64,000 bases of DNA from Hexactinellida sp. DTS-2022 (GCA_028753945.1 JAPNXP010000001.1:4888501-4952500); one strand, 5' to 3'. Counted from the first letter of the stretch, positions 20,404 through 30,416 are shown. The notes: generated by a model not told the origin, from the sequence alone. A program made the numbers and translations.

Positions 20404-20653
20404 CAGGGTTCCGCAAATTAGGTTTTTCAGGGCGCATGCGGCCTGAAACAACCTTATGTGTGGCCTGATAGCCCAATGGAAATTTGTATCATGTGTGGCC
20501 TGAGAGACATTTCTAATTTTAATCTGGCTTGTACACATATACACACCGATTAATGTAATAGTAAACAGTAAATTATAGTGTTGCAACTTACAACAACATA
20601 ATAGTTTTGTTGTAAATTTCGAAAAATTTCTCGATATTGTTTGCGGAACCCTG
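20404..20653. mobile_element. MITE, CAGGGTTCCGCAAA family
   Basis: Ends CAGGGTTCCGCAAA and TTTGCGGAACCCTG are inverted copies. A second member with an exact 8-bp duplication is at 40700-40992; here the flanks do not match well. Confidence 0.75.
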
Positions 20654-20699
20654 GTTTAGTTAAATAAAAATAAACTATACAAGAATATTCATTTTATCT

Positions 20700-20772
20700 G
20701 GGGGACTAGCTCAAATGGTAGAGCGCTCGCTTAGCATGCGAGAAGCACCGGGATCGATGCCCGGGTCCTCCA
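20700..20772 (+). tRNA. tRNA-Ala (AGC)
   Basis: Full cloverleaf: acceptor GGGGGAC with GTCCTCC plus discriminator A, D-arm beginning GCTC, anticodon stem CTCGC/GCGAG with loop TTAGCAT, and T-arm CCGGG/CCCGG around ATCGATG. The anticodon AGC reads alanine codons (inosine at the first position in eukaryotes). No intron. A T5 run at 20776-20780 is a good RNA polymerase III terminator, and the internal B box reads GGATCGATGCC. CCA is not encoded, as expected for a eukaryotic nuclear gene. Confidence 0.95.
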
Positions 20773-20828
20773 TACTTTTTGCTTGCATTTGTAATACTAA
20801 TAAATTTATACAATAAGCAAAAAGATAG

Positions 20829-20845
20829 CGGACCTGGGTGGGCTC

Positions 20846-20882
<37 letters not shown>

Positions 20883-20902
20883 TCCTATTGCGCCACAAGT
20901 CC
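20829..20902 (-). tRNA. tRNA-Asn (GTT)
   Basis: On the minus strand the acceptor GGACTTG pairs with CAGGTCC plus G; the anticodon stem TTCGG/CCGAA holds loop CTGTTAA with anticodon GTT (asparagine); the T-arm is GGTGG/CCACC around TTCGAGC. No intron. Five T residues on the minus strand (20819-20823) terminate transcription. It converges with the tRNA-Ala gene 56 bp away, and CTTTTTGCTT / AAGCAAAAAG form an inverted pair joining the two terminators. Confidence 0.95.
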
Positions 20903-21269
20903 ATGAATTTGTTAGTTCCTCATATGAAGTTTTTAGTGTGCTTTTTCTAGTAAAAACGTTATAGTAGGGTCCTACTATAGTTTTATACTACAAGATGCAC
21001 AGTTCTAAATTTACCTCTGTCGGACTTCCGGCCGGCCGGCCGTACGCGATGGCCTGACTAAACCATTGGTGATAGAGATTTAAAATTTGGACTAGGAGAT
21101 ATAGAATTTCCTGGAGATAATAACCTCGAACCCGATTTCTGAATTTCGCTTTTGTTCGTCAGTTATATCGAAATTTGTGTTCTGGTCCAGACCCTCCAGT
21201 GACTCTTTAATAATTCGAATTAGCTATTGAAAATATAGAGGTTGTATTCTCCTAACAGGCTTGTCAAAA

Positions 21270-21412
21270 GGTCCCGCATTGTCAGGTCAGGTCAGGTCAG
21301 GTCTTATATACAATATTTACGTTCAGGTCAGGTCAGGTCATGGTGGAAAAGAAATCATACAGGTCAGGTCAGGTCAGGTCTTTCACATTCTCAGGTCAAT
21401 TTCAGGTCATTT
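21270..21412 (+). repeat. TCAGG pentanucleotide array in three blocks
   Basis: Perfect runs of the five-base unit (AGGTC phase) occur at about 21281-21303, 21326-21340 and 21361-21380, separated by 20-25 bp, then single TCAGGTCA units. Every unit contains an AGGTCA hexamer overlapping the next. Confidence 0.8.
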
Positions 21413-21711
21413 CAGTAAACAGTGGGGTTTATACAAAATAGAGCATCAATTTATTAATAGGTGTGGCAGGCGATTATTCGAATAGGGGCTACTATTAGAA
21501 TAAATACGGTATTTTTAATGGGTTGGCATCAATTACTTTTTTAGATTATTTTAGTTTCCTTCAAATACGGAGGATTCGTGTTAATATTTTACTATACATT
21601 GGAGAGAAAAGAACCAAATAGTGGGGGCGGTAGCATGGAACGCCCCCCCAGCTTAAAAATCTAGGGGGGGCGCCCCCCTCGCCCCCCGAATTCTACGCCT
21701 ATGTGTGTAGG

Positions 21712-22526
21712 CATGGCCTACTTAATATACGGCCGTGTATGTCACCGAGAAGGCCCAAAAAATCGAAGGCCAGTTTATAAATTTCATTATAGGATAAATT
21801 ATGCCTCCTGTTGGTCTTATTTAGGTTGTATATGAGGTAATCAACCATTGCGAGTCCATTAGAAACAGTTTTAAGAATCTCAGATTTGTGGTTAAGCTGT
21901 TTAGGCGCCATTTAATGGTGACGATAACAATTTATGGTAAAATGAAAAAAAAATTCAAATATCATAAATTTCATTTTCTTACTACTTTATAATAATTTTA
22001 TAACAGGAATACTAAAAAAGGGATGTATTTCACACTCCAAAGGCTACTAAATTATAAAATGGCGAAATTTTTAAAATTCTAAAAATTTATAAAGCAACCA
22101 CATGCTAAAATACAAGTAGCACCCGAGTTACAACTTACTATTTTCGTCCATAAAACGTATCTAATTGCTGGTTTATATATATTCATTCTCATTATATATT
22201 CGGGAAATGTATTCTAAGTATATTAGCAAATTATCTTCATTTTCTCGAAGTTCTTTTATTTTTTTCTCGAAGTTCTTTCTCGTTATTTTCTCGAAGTTCT
22301 TTCTCGAAGTTCTTTTAGTATATTTGTGGTGTCATCGTTAAATGGTGCCTAAACAGCTTAACCACAAATCTGAGATTCTCAAAAACTGGTTCTAATGGAC
22401 TTGCAATGATTGATTACCCCATATACAACCCAAATAATATCAATAGGAGGCATAGTTTATCCTAGAATGAAAGTTATAAACTGGCCTTCTCGGTGGCATA
22501 CACGGCCGTATATTAAGTAGGCCATG
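21712..22526. mobile_element. 815-bp palindromic MITE, CATGGCCTACTTAATATACG ends
   Basis: About 200-bp inverted arms: CATGGCCTACTTAATATACG and GAGAAGGCC on the left return inverted at 22485-22526, with the CAGATTTGTGGTTAAGCTGTTTAGG block deeper on both sides. Partial copies occur at 1-255, 23873-23905 and 62753-63032. No target duplication was recognised. Confidence 0.8.
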
Positions 22527-23139
22527 ATAGCCCCCTTATTATTACACTGTACTAATATTATCTTTTAATTCAAATTTGGAAGAAATTCTTAAAAATATCC
22601 CGGGTGGCTTACATCCTCCAGAAAGTTGTATTCCAGATATGATGCTGCATTTTTTCTCGTTTAGTTTATATTTCAATCATTGCAACCAAGGGTGGAATAA
22701 GCTTTACAACACATTACAAATTTGATGGCCTAATCGTCATGAAATTCCTAGAAATCTCTAGAAAAATGTCCATAAATGACATGAACTTTTGAAAATATTT
22801 AAATCTGCTACATCTACGTATATCTACTAAAAAACTACTTTGTAAAAAATTATAATTCAATAATCTACTATTTCGTTTTGTTGTGTTATTGCATACATTG
22901 AGTGAATACGCATATACGAGATACGCGAGAAGAATTTGATAGATAGAATTGAAAAATAAGCGTTTCCTAATTGTAAATATTCAAACGTAAAAATTAATCA
23001 GTTTGTATCGTTCTATTCATGATAAATTCAAAGAAATACCATATATTTTGAGTCTCCCGCTTTTGGTAAAACTCCCGCCAAAAAATGGCAAACCTCCCGC
23101 TTTTTGGTTTTCAGAGGTTGGCATCCCTGCTTATATAAG
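22527..23139. other. AT-rich spacer, no gene
   Basis: No credible coding region. The end (about 23050-23130) carries CTCCCGCTTTTGG / AGGTTGGCA motifs, i.e. one half of the CAGTGCTGCCAACC element family present whole at 63033-63773. Confidence 0.5.
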
Positions 23140-23612
23140 CAGGGTTGCCGTGGGTATGGGAATTCCCATGGGGATCCCCATACCCATGGGAATGGAATGG
23201 GAATGGGAATCAGATTTTCCCCTGTGGGAATTCCCATGGGATATTCGAATATGGTTTCATTAGGTCATCCTTAATTAATATAGGCTTTACTATTGATACG
23301 AATCTGCTTTAGTAATTAAATTAGTTTTTATGTACAGGTAAACCTCCCAAAGCGGCACCCATCGGGAGAATGATTTTGTGCCGCTTCTCGGAGGTTGCCG
23401 CTTTGGGAGGTTGCTCGTAAGGTAAAACTCCCAAAGCGGCACCCATCGGGAGAATTATTTTGTGCCGCTTCTCGGAGGTTGCCGCTACTCGGAGGTGCCG
23501 CTTTGGGAGGTTTACCTGTATATATTTCTCTCCCCTATGGGATTCCTTATGGGGATTCCTATGGGAATGGGATGGGAATGGGAACGGAAATTCCATTCCC
23601 ACGGCAACCCTG
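23140..23612. mobile_element. MITE with CAGGGTTGCCGTGGG ends
   Basis: Ends CAGGGTTGCCGTGGG and CCCACGGCAACCCTG; subterminal GGGAATGGGAAT arrays on both sides. It is split by the MITE at 23333-23520. The flanks (TATATAAG and TAATAATA) are not identical, so the duplication has decayed or slipped. Confidence 0.75.
23333..23520. mobile_element. nested MITE, TACAGGTAAACCTCCCAAAG ends
   Basis: Inverted ends TACAGGTAAACCTCCC and GGGAGGTTTACCTGTA with TA at each edge. Internally CAAAGCGGCACCCATCGGGA occurs twice in direct order, so the element contains a tandem duplication. Confidence 0.8.
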
Positions 23613-23614
23613 TA

Positions 23615-23880
23615 ATAATATAAGCCACCAAATGTTTTGCCTTTGGTGGCTTATATAATCTACCATAAATTGTAGATTATTTTACTTTGTGTAGATTATA
23701 TTTTTCGTGGCATCATTTGTGATTAATATTAGTGTTGTTTTACATCAGAACTTTGTTAAGTCATCAGTGGTTTGTTAAATCGGCCGTTGTTTATTCTTTA
23801 GCCACCAGAAAAGTGAGGTGGTGGCTTAATTAGCCACCATGAAAATTTCATTTTGTCGAGCACTGCTGACATACACAGCC
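23615..23880. repeat. GTGGCTTA repeat, copy 1
   Basis: Shares TAAGCCACCA, GGTTTGTTAAA, AGCCACCA and TTTTGTCGAGCACTG landmarks, largely inverted, with 34633-34837. A dispersed MITE-like repeat with GGTGGCTTA subrepeats. Confidence 0.6.
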
Positions 23881-24287
23881 GTATATTAAGTAGGGATGGT
23901 GTAGGTATATTTAGCATTTGCATTTGTTGCTGATAATGCGATTACGTATTCGAATAAATTTGGTACTATATATTTAAAGTATTACGGTCATATCCAGATA
24001 ATTTAATCCCTATAGCTGCTGCTGCTCTATTGTCCACTTTGTGAGTCAATTTTCCCACCTGCCAATCTCGTTTGATAATAGATATTTGAAGAATAATTTA
24101 TTATTACAAAACCGTAACTACAAGTAGCATATTTACATAATATATCGTAATGGACAGCACATGCTTCACTTTAAATACTAATTATCCTAAGTAGAATACT
24201 TAATAAAATCTCAAATATTAAATTACTATAAGTTACTTCATAAGATATGAGGTCTAACAATAATATAATAAAATCATACGAGTATAA

Positions 24288-25460
24288 CTATTGAGTTACA
24301 TAAGCAGTGTTGTGATTGTTTATCATCTTATCAATTAGATCTGAACGAAATGAATATTTTCTAAAATTTCGAATTTTCATCGCTTTCTTGATTATATTCT
24401 TAACGCGAAAACAAGTAACGAACACATAAGGAACGGTAATAACGAAAGATCCCATACCCATAGAGGCACCTATTATCATCACCATGATTTGGTCAATACT
24501 CATTAGCACCCAATTGTTCCATGGTACGAAATACTCCATTGGTACAGCAATGTTATATACAAGTTTAAACCATTTTGGATTTGTCAGAACGGTTAATACA
24601 ATTGGATACAAACTCTCTATTATGACCACTAATATGTGGAAGAATAGATAAGTTAGCACGACTGTAGTTCCGATTCTAAACTCAAAGTGTACTTGTTTGT
24701 AGTACATAACTACATTGGCAGGCTGATTCTCGTGGAAGCGAGCGTCCAAATGCCTTTGGTGCAACACTAGACTGAGATAGCGAGACAACCTAATCAACCT
24801 AATGTACTCATAGATGAGCATAAATACTCCACCAATACGCTGGAATATCAACAGCTGAACTACAGAACTTAATAGCAAAATAACTGAGAATTTAACACCG
24901 AGACGAAAGAAACTATAACGGACGGGGTGTTGACACTTTGATGGGAAGTAAGCATAACATTCAATGAAACACAAAGTTATCATAGAGATAATGTCAATCA
25001 TGGAAATCAATGTACAGAGGAAGAAACCTGATAGGAATCTGTATTCCATCGAGATCGAACGTTGAAATGTATGGTTAAACGGTCGTAGTATGTGTATATG
25101 GAGACTAGTATCAGTTTTTGATTTAGACAGTCCATGTCCCCATAATGAGATTGCGGTGACTGATACTAATATCTCAATGGCGCATAATAGAATCAATAAC
25201 AGATTAGTAGTCTGTTTTAACCTGTGGTTCTTCTCTAGAAAATTCCACTTGTTTCTATCGATAAGACTTCTACTCCTACATTCATACTTAAACCTTTTTG
25301 ACTCATAATACACTTTTGATATTAAAATGGTACTCCATATTAGGGATAAGATGACCCAAAGTGAGAGAGAAAAGAAACCCTCATACTTGTACACATTAAA
25401 GAACTTGAGCGAAATGTCATTCACTATATAAAATACTTTTTCAGAGTTAGATTTATTCAT
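24288..25460 (-). CDS. orphan multi-pass membrane protein (6-7 TM), single exon
   Basis: A 390-residue protein with strongly hydrophobic segments at about 30-51, 86-107, 141-170, 190-213, 264-294 and 315-352 (the last long enough for two helices). Loops are basic, for example residues 54-84 and 352-376, and the C-terminus is a basic cytosolic-type tail. Seven helices would make it GPCR-like, but I see no DRY, NPxxY or other diagnostic motif, so I do not assign a receptor class. It could equally be a transporter-like or lineage-specific protein. The single-exon frame is uninterrupted, with sensible hydrophobicity and codon use, which argues for a real gene. A TTTATT at 24098-24103 (AATAAA on the coding strand) lies about 185 bp past the stop. 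It is the last of the minus-strand block. Confidence 0.65.
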   Translation of the reverse strand: MNKSNSEKVFYIVNDISLKFFNVYKYEGFFSLSLWVILSLIWSTILISKVYYESKRFKYECRSRSLIDRNKWNFLEKNHRLKQTTNLLLILLCAIEILVSVTAISLWGHGLSKSKTDTSLHIHILRPFNHTFQRSISMEYRFLSGFFLCTLISMIDIISMITLCFIECYAYFPSKCQHPVRYSFFRLGVKFSVILLLSSVVQLLIFQRIGGVFMLIYEYIRLIRLSRYLSLVLHQRHLDARFHENQPANVVMYYKQVHFEFRIGTTVVLTYLFFHILVVIIESLYPIVLTVLTNPKWFKLVYNIAVPMEYFVPWNNWVLMSIDQIMVMIIGASMGMGSFVITVPYVFVTCFRVKNIIKKAMKIRNFRKYSFRSDLIDKMINNHNTAYVTQ

Positions 25461-25704
25461 GATTTATACGAGAGTAATTTAATTTGGTCTAAAAAGTATA
25501 TATACTCCAGTGCAGGTAGAGTTTGTTTGAAAGTTTATTACGTATAAATATTTAAAGTAAGGTATATCATCTGTACATCAATTCATAATTGTAAGGAGTT
25601 TCACCTTACAAATACACAATCTCAGTTGTAAAGAACGCCCCATTAGTTAAGTAATTAAATACTCTGAAATAGTTCATAATTCAGAATTGCTTCAGTATCT
25701 CTGT
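25461..25704. other. upstream region of the membrane-protein gene
   Basis: AT-rich, no repeat or ORF recognised; the promoter would lie here but no specific element can be defended. Confidence 0.4.
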
Positions 25705-26085
25705 CAGAGATGGAACCGGTCGGGATTTTCATGACCCGACCCGACCGGTGCAGTTGGAAATTTGACCCGACCCGACTGGCCGGTCGACTGGTCAATCATA
25801 GCTAGCAATAATTTATAAATAATAGAATAAGAATCTACTGTAGTGTCATGTCATATAATTTTGGAATAAATATTATGGCCATAGACCATTTAAGGAAGCC
25901 TCCTTCCATTTAAGGAAGACACTAATCTCTCAAGGGCTATTGGAGCCAGATTCAATCAAAACAAATTATGATATTATGATATCGAATAGATTATATAGAG
26001 ATCTCGACCGGCCGGTCAGGGTTCGACCGGTACCCGACCCGACCGGTCGACCGGTGCCGGTCAGACCCGACCGGTTCCGTCTCTG
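25705..26085. mobile_element. hAT-type MITE, 8-bp TSD ATCTCTGT
   Basis: Exact ATCTCTGT at 25697-25704 and 26086-26093; ends CAGAGATGGAACCGGTCGGG and CCCGACCGGTTCCGTCTCTG. Both sides hold CCGACCGG-type motifs; the middle is AT-rich. Confidence 0.9.
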
Positions 26086-26093
26086 ATCTCTGT

Positions 26094-26495
26094 CACCAGA
26101 ATTCTCAGGGGATAAATATTTTCGGATATTGTATATATTTCTGATTTTGTTCTCTTTGTGCTCGATTTCCATCGTTTGTCACATTTCTTTTTGCGCTTTC
26201 TTATTCGGGCTCATACGCCATCCGACATATTTCAAATACATAGTCGAGTGTTAATTTTTTGTTAATTTTTTTTTAATATGACCTGAATTTTGAAATTTAT
26301 TATTAAAGAATGTAAAATTTTTTAATATATAGATGGATATTTTTAATATCCAAATACGGAATAACAAACTTAATTTGCATTTGTCATCTTAGATATGATA
26401 TTTACCAAGTGTTAATTGAATTTAATATATTTAACTTTTATTCACTATAGTACAGAATTATTAATAATTGAATATGATTTAAGTTACTTGAATTA
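26094..26495. other. AT-rich 3' flank of the HAD phosphatase gene
   Basis: No ORF. TTTATT at 26437-26442 gives AATAAA on the minus strand about 55 bp after the stop at 26496, a good polyadenylation signal. Confidence 0.5.
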
Positions 26496-27206
26496 TTAAC
26501 TACAGTTTGGTATTCCAAACACTGAGAGGTCTACGTTGTCCAGTTGTGTAGCCACCTGGTCAGCTATAGCTCGTTCTGCTTCATTCAGTTTATTATTCAC
26601 ATCTGGCACCCAGACAGACTTCATAGCAGCAGCTTTGGCGGCTAAAATGCCATTTAATGAATCCTCGAAAACGATTACGTTCGCGGGAGAGACGGGAGGC
26701 GTTGACCAGCGTCTCGCTGCTATCTGGAATATGTCCGGGGCAGGTTTCCCCCGCTTAATCTCGGGATCTTCTCCGTTGACCATCACACTGAATAGCGAGA
26801 ACAGCTCCTGGTGCCTGCATATCTTAGCTTCCAGCTGTCGCTTAGCGGAGCTGGTTGCCAGAGCTAGTGGCATTCCCAGTTTGTGGAAGTGGCGGATGAG
26901 CAGCTCAGCTCCCTGCATGAGGTCGCAAGTTGGAAACAGCTTTTGGAGAGCCTCCTCACACTCGGCGAGAAATTCCTCTGCAGTCATCTGGTGACTAGGT
27001 ATACCCAGACCATCTAGAAGAGTTTTAGATGCCTCTATAGGAGGCTTTCCTATTACTTTTGACTTAATTTCCCAGGTGTACACCTTCCCGAACCTGTCAA
27101 TTATAGATTGAGTGACCTGTGTATAGATAGGCTCTGTGTCCATGAGTAGTCCGTCCAAGTCGAAAATAACATGAGTGACGTTAGCGGTCTGGTGTCCAGC
27201 TGCCAT
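26496..27206 (-). CDS. PUDP: pseudouridine-5'-phosphatase-like HAD hydrolase
   Basis: The 236-residue protein has all HAD-superfamily motifs: FDLDGLLMDTE with nucleophile D16 and acid/base D18, motif II ATSS (117-120), the lysine of RGKPAPD (K154), and VFEDSLNG with E181/D182. The cap domain (residues about 25-95) has the subtype I helical layout. Length and motif wording fit PUDP (HDHD1), which removes phosphate from pseudouridine 5'-monophosphate released from RNA breakdown; it acts in the cytosol. Related members include 2-deoxyglucose-6-phosphatase-like enzymes, so substrate is inferred. The start Met and stop are intact in one exon, and no intron is needed. A polyadenylation signal follows at 26437-26442. 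A long antisense frame (26536-26994) is only a shadow. Confidence 0.85.
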   Translation of the reverse strand: MAAGHQTANVTHVIFDLDGLLMDTEPIYTQVTQSIIDRFGKVYTWEIKSKVIGKPPIEASKTLLDGLGIPSHQMTAEEFLAECEEALQKLFPTCDLMQGAELLIRHFHKLGMPLALATSSAKRQLEAKICRHQELFSLFSVMVNGEDPEIKRGKPAPDIFQIAARRWSTPPVSPANVIVFEDSLNGILAAKAAAMKSVWVPDVNNKLNEAERAIADQVATQLDNVDLSVFGIPNCS

Positions 27207-27227
27207 TAGACGCTTCTGTAATTATAA

Positions 27228-28035
27228 TACAGTAGACTCGTTAATACGAATTCCAGGGACCGTCGAAACATGTTCGTATTATTCAAATTCGTATGTCTTA
27301 TGATAAGTTATTCAACTTAAAAATTAACGAGTAAAAAGTTTTATTCCTCTTGCCTATTAAATCCATGTAACTTTTGGTTTGACATGTCAGCCAAGGGTAA
27401 TTTTGTGTTGGGGGAGTGAAAAATTGAAACCTTATTTTGTAAATGAGGAATCCGTGTTTACCTAAATAAATATTATAACATTTGGAAGTTAGTCTCTATC
27501 TCAATTAATTATACGCAGGGGCGTAAACTTGGGGTGCGGCGAGTGCCTGGCACCCTGGCGGCTGTGATACCATTGTACCAAAGGTGTCTGGCACCCTGGC
27601 ATTTTCAAACCGAAACTAACCCCACAGATGGCGAGTAAATAATCCCTTTGGTGCGGTGATTTGGACGCCAACAAATTCAGAGAAAACTAATAATTACTAA
27701 ATCAGAACTAGAGTTTAAACAATATTATCAGATATTAGAAACTAACAATGCAGCAACATGTTCTTAAAAAATGAAATATTTATTCAGAAAAATTTATAAC
27801 TAGGGAATGAAGTGTCGTAGCACCCTGGCTGTTTTTTACGAAGTTTACTCCCATTATTATATGTACAGTACGTATATGCGTTTCCAATCCCCTATCATGA
27901 ATAGAATCTGGACAAACAAACAACAATCAAGTTGTTTTAATTAATGAATAACATATAATGCATGCTTATTTGAATATCTAACAGTTTAAATGTGAAGACC
28001 CATGCATACCTACTAGCGAATTATAATACTAGTTA
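27228..28035. other. intergenic, holds a TACAGTAGA-type MITE fragment and a CAGGGGCGTAAAC element
   Basis: 27228-27310 resembles half of the TTCGTATTA-containing MITEs seen at 49052 and 52296. 27515-27854 looks like a unit with GGGGCGTAAAC and AAGTTTACTCCC ends and an internally repeated CTGGCACCCTGGC. No coding region. Confidence 0.45.
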
Positions 28036-28650
28036 TTATTTCTTTTTCCTCTTAGACCGAGTCACAATATGCCACTCGTCACTCTGCTCCGTATACTCTG
28101 AAGTAGGACTGGATTGATAGGAATCAACAGATTTCTGTTCAGGTGTGTCTATAGTCATTTCTGTTGGAACATGCAGGGACTCAAACTCTTGGTTACTAAC
28201 AGATGCAGGTTGTACTCTAGGAGTTGCAGGTGTAAATCTGTGGCTATTTATCAACCTGAATGGAGATAGAATTTGTTCCGTTTCTACATTATCGTCCAAC
28301 AGAATAGCACTATAGACCCTTATAATAAGGTCGCACAGCTTGCTACAGCTCCCGTCTTCGACAAACGTATTGAACTCAGACTCCATAATGCTTAAAATAA
28401 AACTCTCCAAATCATCTCTATCATACGACTTATTGCTCATTACATATTCTGCTACCACTTCCTTCAGCCATACAGCTTTATCCCTGGTATCAGGCCCACC
28501 GAATGAATTCTCTATTGCCATCACTAATGCCGGCCATGGTGTTAAGATTATACTGAGAGCATTCGATAAGTTTAATTTAATTTGAGGTTTGCTAACCATT
28601 GTGAAAGGGACGGAGGTTACCGCTTCAGCTGTACAGTACTTGGCAGCCAT
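28036..28650 (-). CDS. TSR2: pre-rRNA-processing protein TSR2 homologue
   Basis: The 204-residue protein carries the TSR2/WGG domain at about 28-118: ILTPWPALVMAIENSFGG (WPAL and FGG at 50-52), W61 in the KAVWLKEVVAEY segment, and FNTFVEDGSCSKL, which matches the family's EFDT..EDGS pattern. TSR2 is the chaperone that binds ribosomal protein eS26 and delivers it to pre-40S particles. The C-terminus is a low-complexity acidic/Ser linker ending in a basic SKRKKK tail, as in other TSR2 proteins. Single exon with plausible start MAAKYC. The next gene on the same strand starts upstream at 30416. Confidence 0.85.
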   Translation of the reverse strand: MAAKYCTAEAVTSVPFTMVSKPQIKLNLSNALSIILTPWPALVMAIENSFGGPDTRDKAVWLKEVVAEYVMSNKSYDRDDLESFILSIMESEFNTFVEDGSCSKLCDLIIRVYSAILLDDNVETEQILSPFRLINSHRFTPATPRVQPASVSNQEFESLHVPTEMTIDTPEQKSVDSYQSSPTSEYTEQSDEWHIVTRSKRKKK

Positions 28651-28916
28651 TCTAACTAATTACATTCCAATTTAAATACCGGTAGTTAAGTAAATTTGTA
28701 AATTCATAATTAAAAAGAACAATGAACAAGGTAATTTTTTAAAAATCAAAAATTCACTTTTGCGAAAGCGTGTTTTATTGAAAAGGCGTTGGCCAAAAAT
28801 AATTAAGCCGTAAAAATGAAATCTATGATTTTCTCTATCCAGGATACTATAAATAGTATTATAATGTTTTGTGGCATATAATCAATATCATTATACACAT
28901 ACGCACAATGGTAAAG

Positions 28917-30416
28917 TCAAATGTCTGTAAAGCTGAAGAATGAAATGAGTTTGCTTGAGTCCAGCATATTAATTATCACCTTAAGTGCGAGTCTGTCCTC
29001 TGCTCGGTCTGGATCCAGAGCCGGCACCGCCTTCATGCAGACAGACAGCACATCTCTCTTTACAGAGAGAGAGAACACGTCTACGACTAGCAGCTGCAGA
29101 TCCAGGAACTGGCGCAGGTCTCCGCACTGCAGTCTCTCCCTGCTCACGAGGCTGCTGCAGGCCAGGGGAGAGCCGGGGTAGCAGTGGGAGAGCAGGGAGC
29201 AGAGGTTCGGCTGTCTGAGCAGGTAGGACCTAGGCACCTGTATCCCATCTGAGGAGCAAGCACTCGGGTCCGTGCAGTGGAAGCAGGGGTAGACGAACCC
29301 TGTACAAATGCTAGGCTTTGTACCAGCAGTGGTATTAGGATGCAGAGAGTCTAGGAAGAATGACTTAACCTCGGCCGGTATAGGCCCTGCTTCTATCTCG
29401 CTGTAGAGCCTACGAGCATACTGCAGTCTGTCCTCTGCTGTCTCCTCTCCTCTGTGGAGACTTTCGAACTCGTTGATTAGCTGCTTGCCGGGAGAGAGCA
29501 GCTTGGTGTGATCAGTCCTGAGGAGTGTAGCCAGCTCTACCTGAGCCCTCCTCAGATCCCTCAGAGCTGCTGCCAGCTCGGGGGGCAGGGCTGGGGGGGC
29601 GTAGGCCGCCGGAAATGAGAGTATTTGATTGTCATCAGTTCTGCTAGTGGGCAGCTTTGGGGCTGTATCGTTAGGCGGAGAGCTGTGTTGTGTATCCTCA
29701 CTCGTACGGAAGGGGTCTAGCTGTTCCCTGGGAGCAACTCTAGTTTGCAATAGCTGCTGACCAGCTGTTTCAGCCGTGTGTCTCCCCTCGACACGAACGG
29801 GAGGCAGGGAGGAGTGGGTCTTGACTCCTCTGCGTCTCTGCTGTAGGAAGGGTCTGCTGGAGTAAGAGGACTGGTATGTGGATTTAGGCGTAGCTGATGG
29901 CAGACTGGAATGAACACGAGGCTTCACAACCGGCTGCTTAGCTATGTCGCTCTTGGACACAGCAGAGGAGGATTTGTGAGGTTTATTTTTGTTAGCACAT
30001 TCCTTATTATTATTCTTGTTGCTATCATCCCTTTTCAATTTTTGAGGCTCTTCAACGTTTCTCACTTTCTTCGCCTTCTGTATCAACTGGTCTAGTTGTG
30101 TGAAATCAAAAGCGTCATGGCCCGCAGCCACTGGCTCGGTATCTGGGAGGGAAGGAATCGACTTAGCCAAACTCTCTGCGGGCAGAGACTGTGGGTTTCC
30201 TTCTCTCATTAAAGAGGTTGAATCTGTTGCTGCTTGTTTATCAGGACAAACTGAGGAAGAGAACTGAGGGTGCAATAGTTCATCGATGAGAGAGGCTCTC
30301 AGTTTGTAGATTTGGTTCAGGAATTCCAATTTTTGTCGAGTCTCGAACAGAACTTGGTACAGGCTACGTATTTCGTTGCTCAGTTCTGGCTGCATCCAAA
30401 TAACACTGTACTGCAA
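28917..30416 (-). CDS. hypothetical coiled-coil protein, possibly TEDC2-like
   Basis: A 499-residue single-exon protein. The N-terminus (residues 8-50) is a helix-forming, coiled-coil-like region (SNEIRSLYQVLFETRQKLEF). Next comes FTQLDQLIQKAKKVRN at about 105-120, then a long Ser/Pro/Lys-rich disordered stretch, then a second helical block (AALRDLRRAQVELATLLR, about 285-300) and a Cys-containing folded C-terminal domain. The order helix, LDQLIQKAKKVRN-like motif, disordered linker, helices resembles TEDC2, the tubulin epsilon/delta complex subunit needed for centriole triplet stability. The match is by eye and weak, so no symbol is given. The second Met (MQPELSN) is a likely alternative start: the first lies in an acceptor-like TTGCAG context, which could mean an upstream non-coding exon. 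Confidence 0.55.
   Translation of the reverse strand: MQYSVIWMQPELSNEIRSLYQVLFETRQKLEFLNQIYKLRASLIDELLHPQFSSSVCPDKQAATDSTSLMREGNPQSLPAESLAKSIPSLPDTEPVAAGHDAFDFTQLDQLIQKAKKVRNVEEPQKLKRDDSNKNNNKECANKNKPHKSSSAVSKSDIAKQPVVKPRVHSSLPSATPKSTYQSSYSSRPFLQQRRRGVKTHSSLPPVRVEGRHTAETAGQQLLQTRVAPREQLDPFRTSEDTQHSSPPNDTAPKLPTSRTDDNQILSFPAAYAPPALPPELAAALRDLRRAQVELATLLRTDHTKLLSPGKQLINEFESLHRGEETAEDRLQYARRLYSEIEAGPIPAEVKSFFLDSLHPNTTAGTKPSICTGFVYPCFHCTDPSACSSDGIQVPRSYLLRQPNLCSLLSHCYPGSPLACSSLVSRERLQCGDLRQFLDLQLLVVDVFSLSVKRDVLSVCMKAVPALDPDRAEDRLALKVIINMLDSSKLISFFSFTDI

Noticed and set aside
21261..21485. 74-residue ORF with QVRSGQVRSG repeats
   Set aside because: Translation of the AGGTC pentamer array.
23003..23658. 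ORFs reading GMGIPMGIP and similar repeats
   Set aside because: Translations of GGGAAT repeats in a MITE.
26536..26994. 152-residue plus-strand ORF
   Set aside because: Antisense shadow of the HAD phosphatase gene, no domain features.
28921..29218. Overlapping plus-strand ORFs
   Set aside because: Antisense to the minus-strand 499-residue gene; Ser/Arg-rich composition is a by-product.
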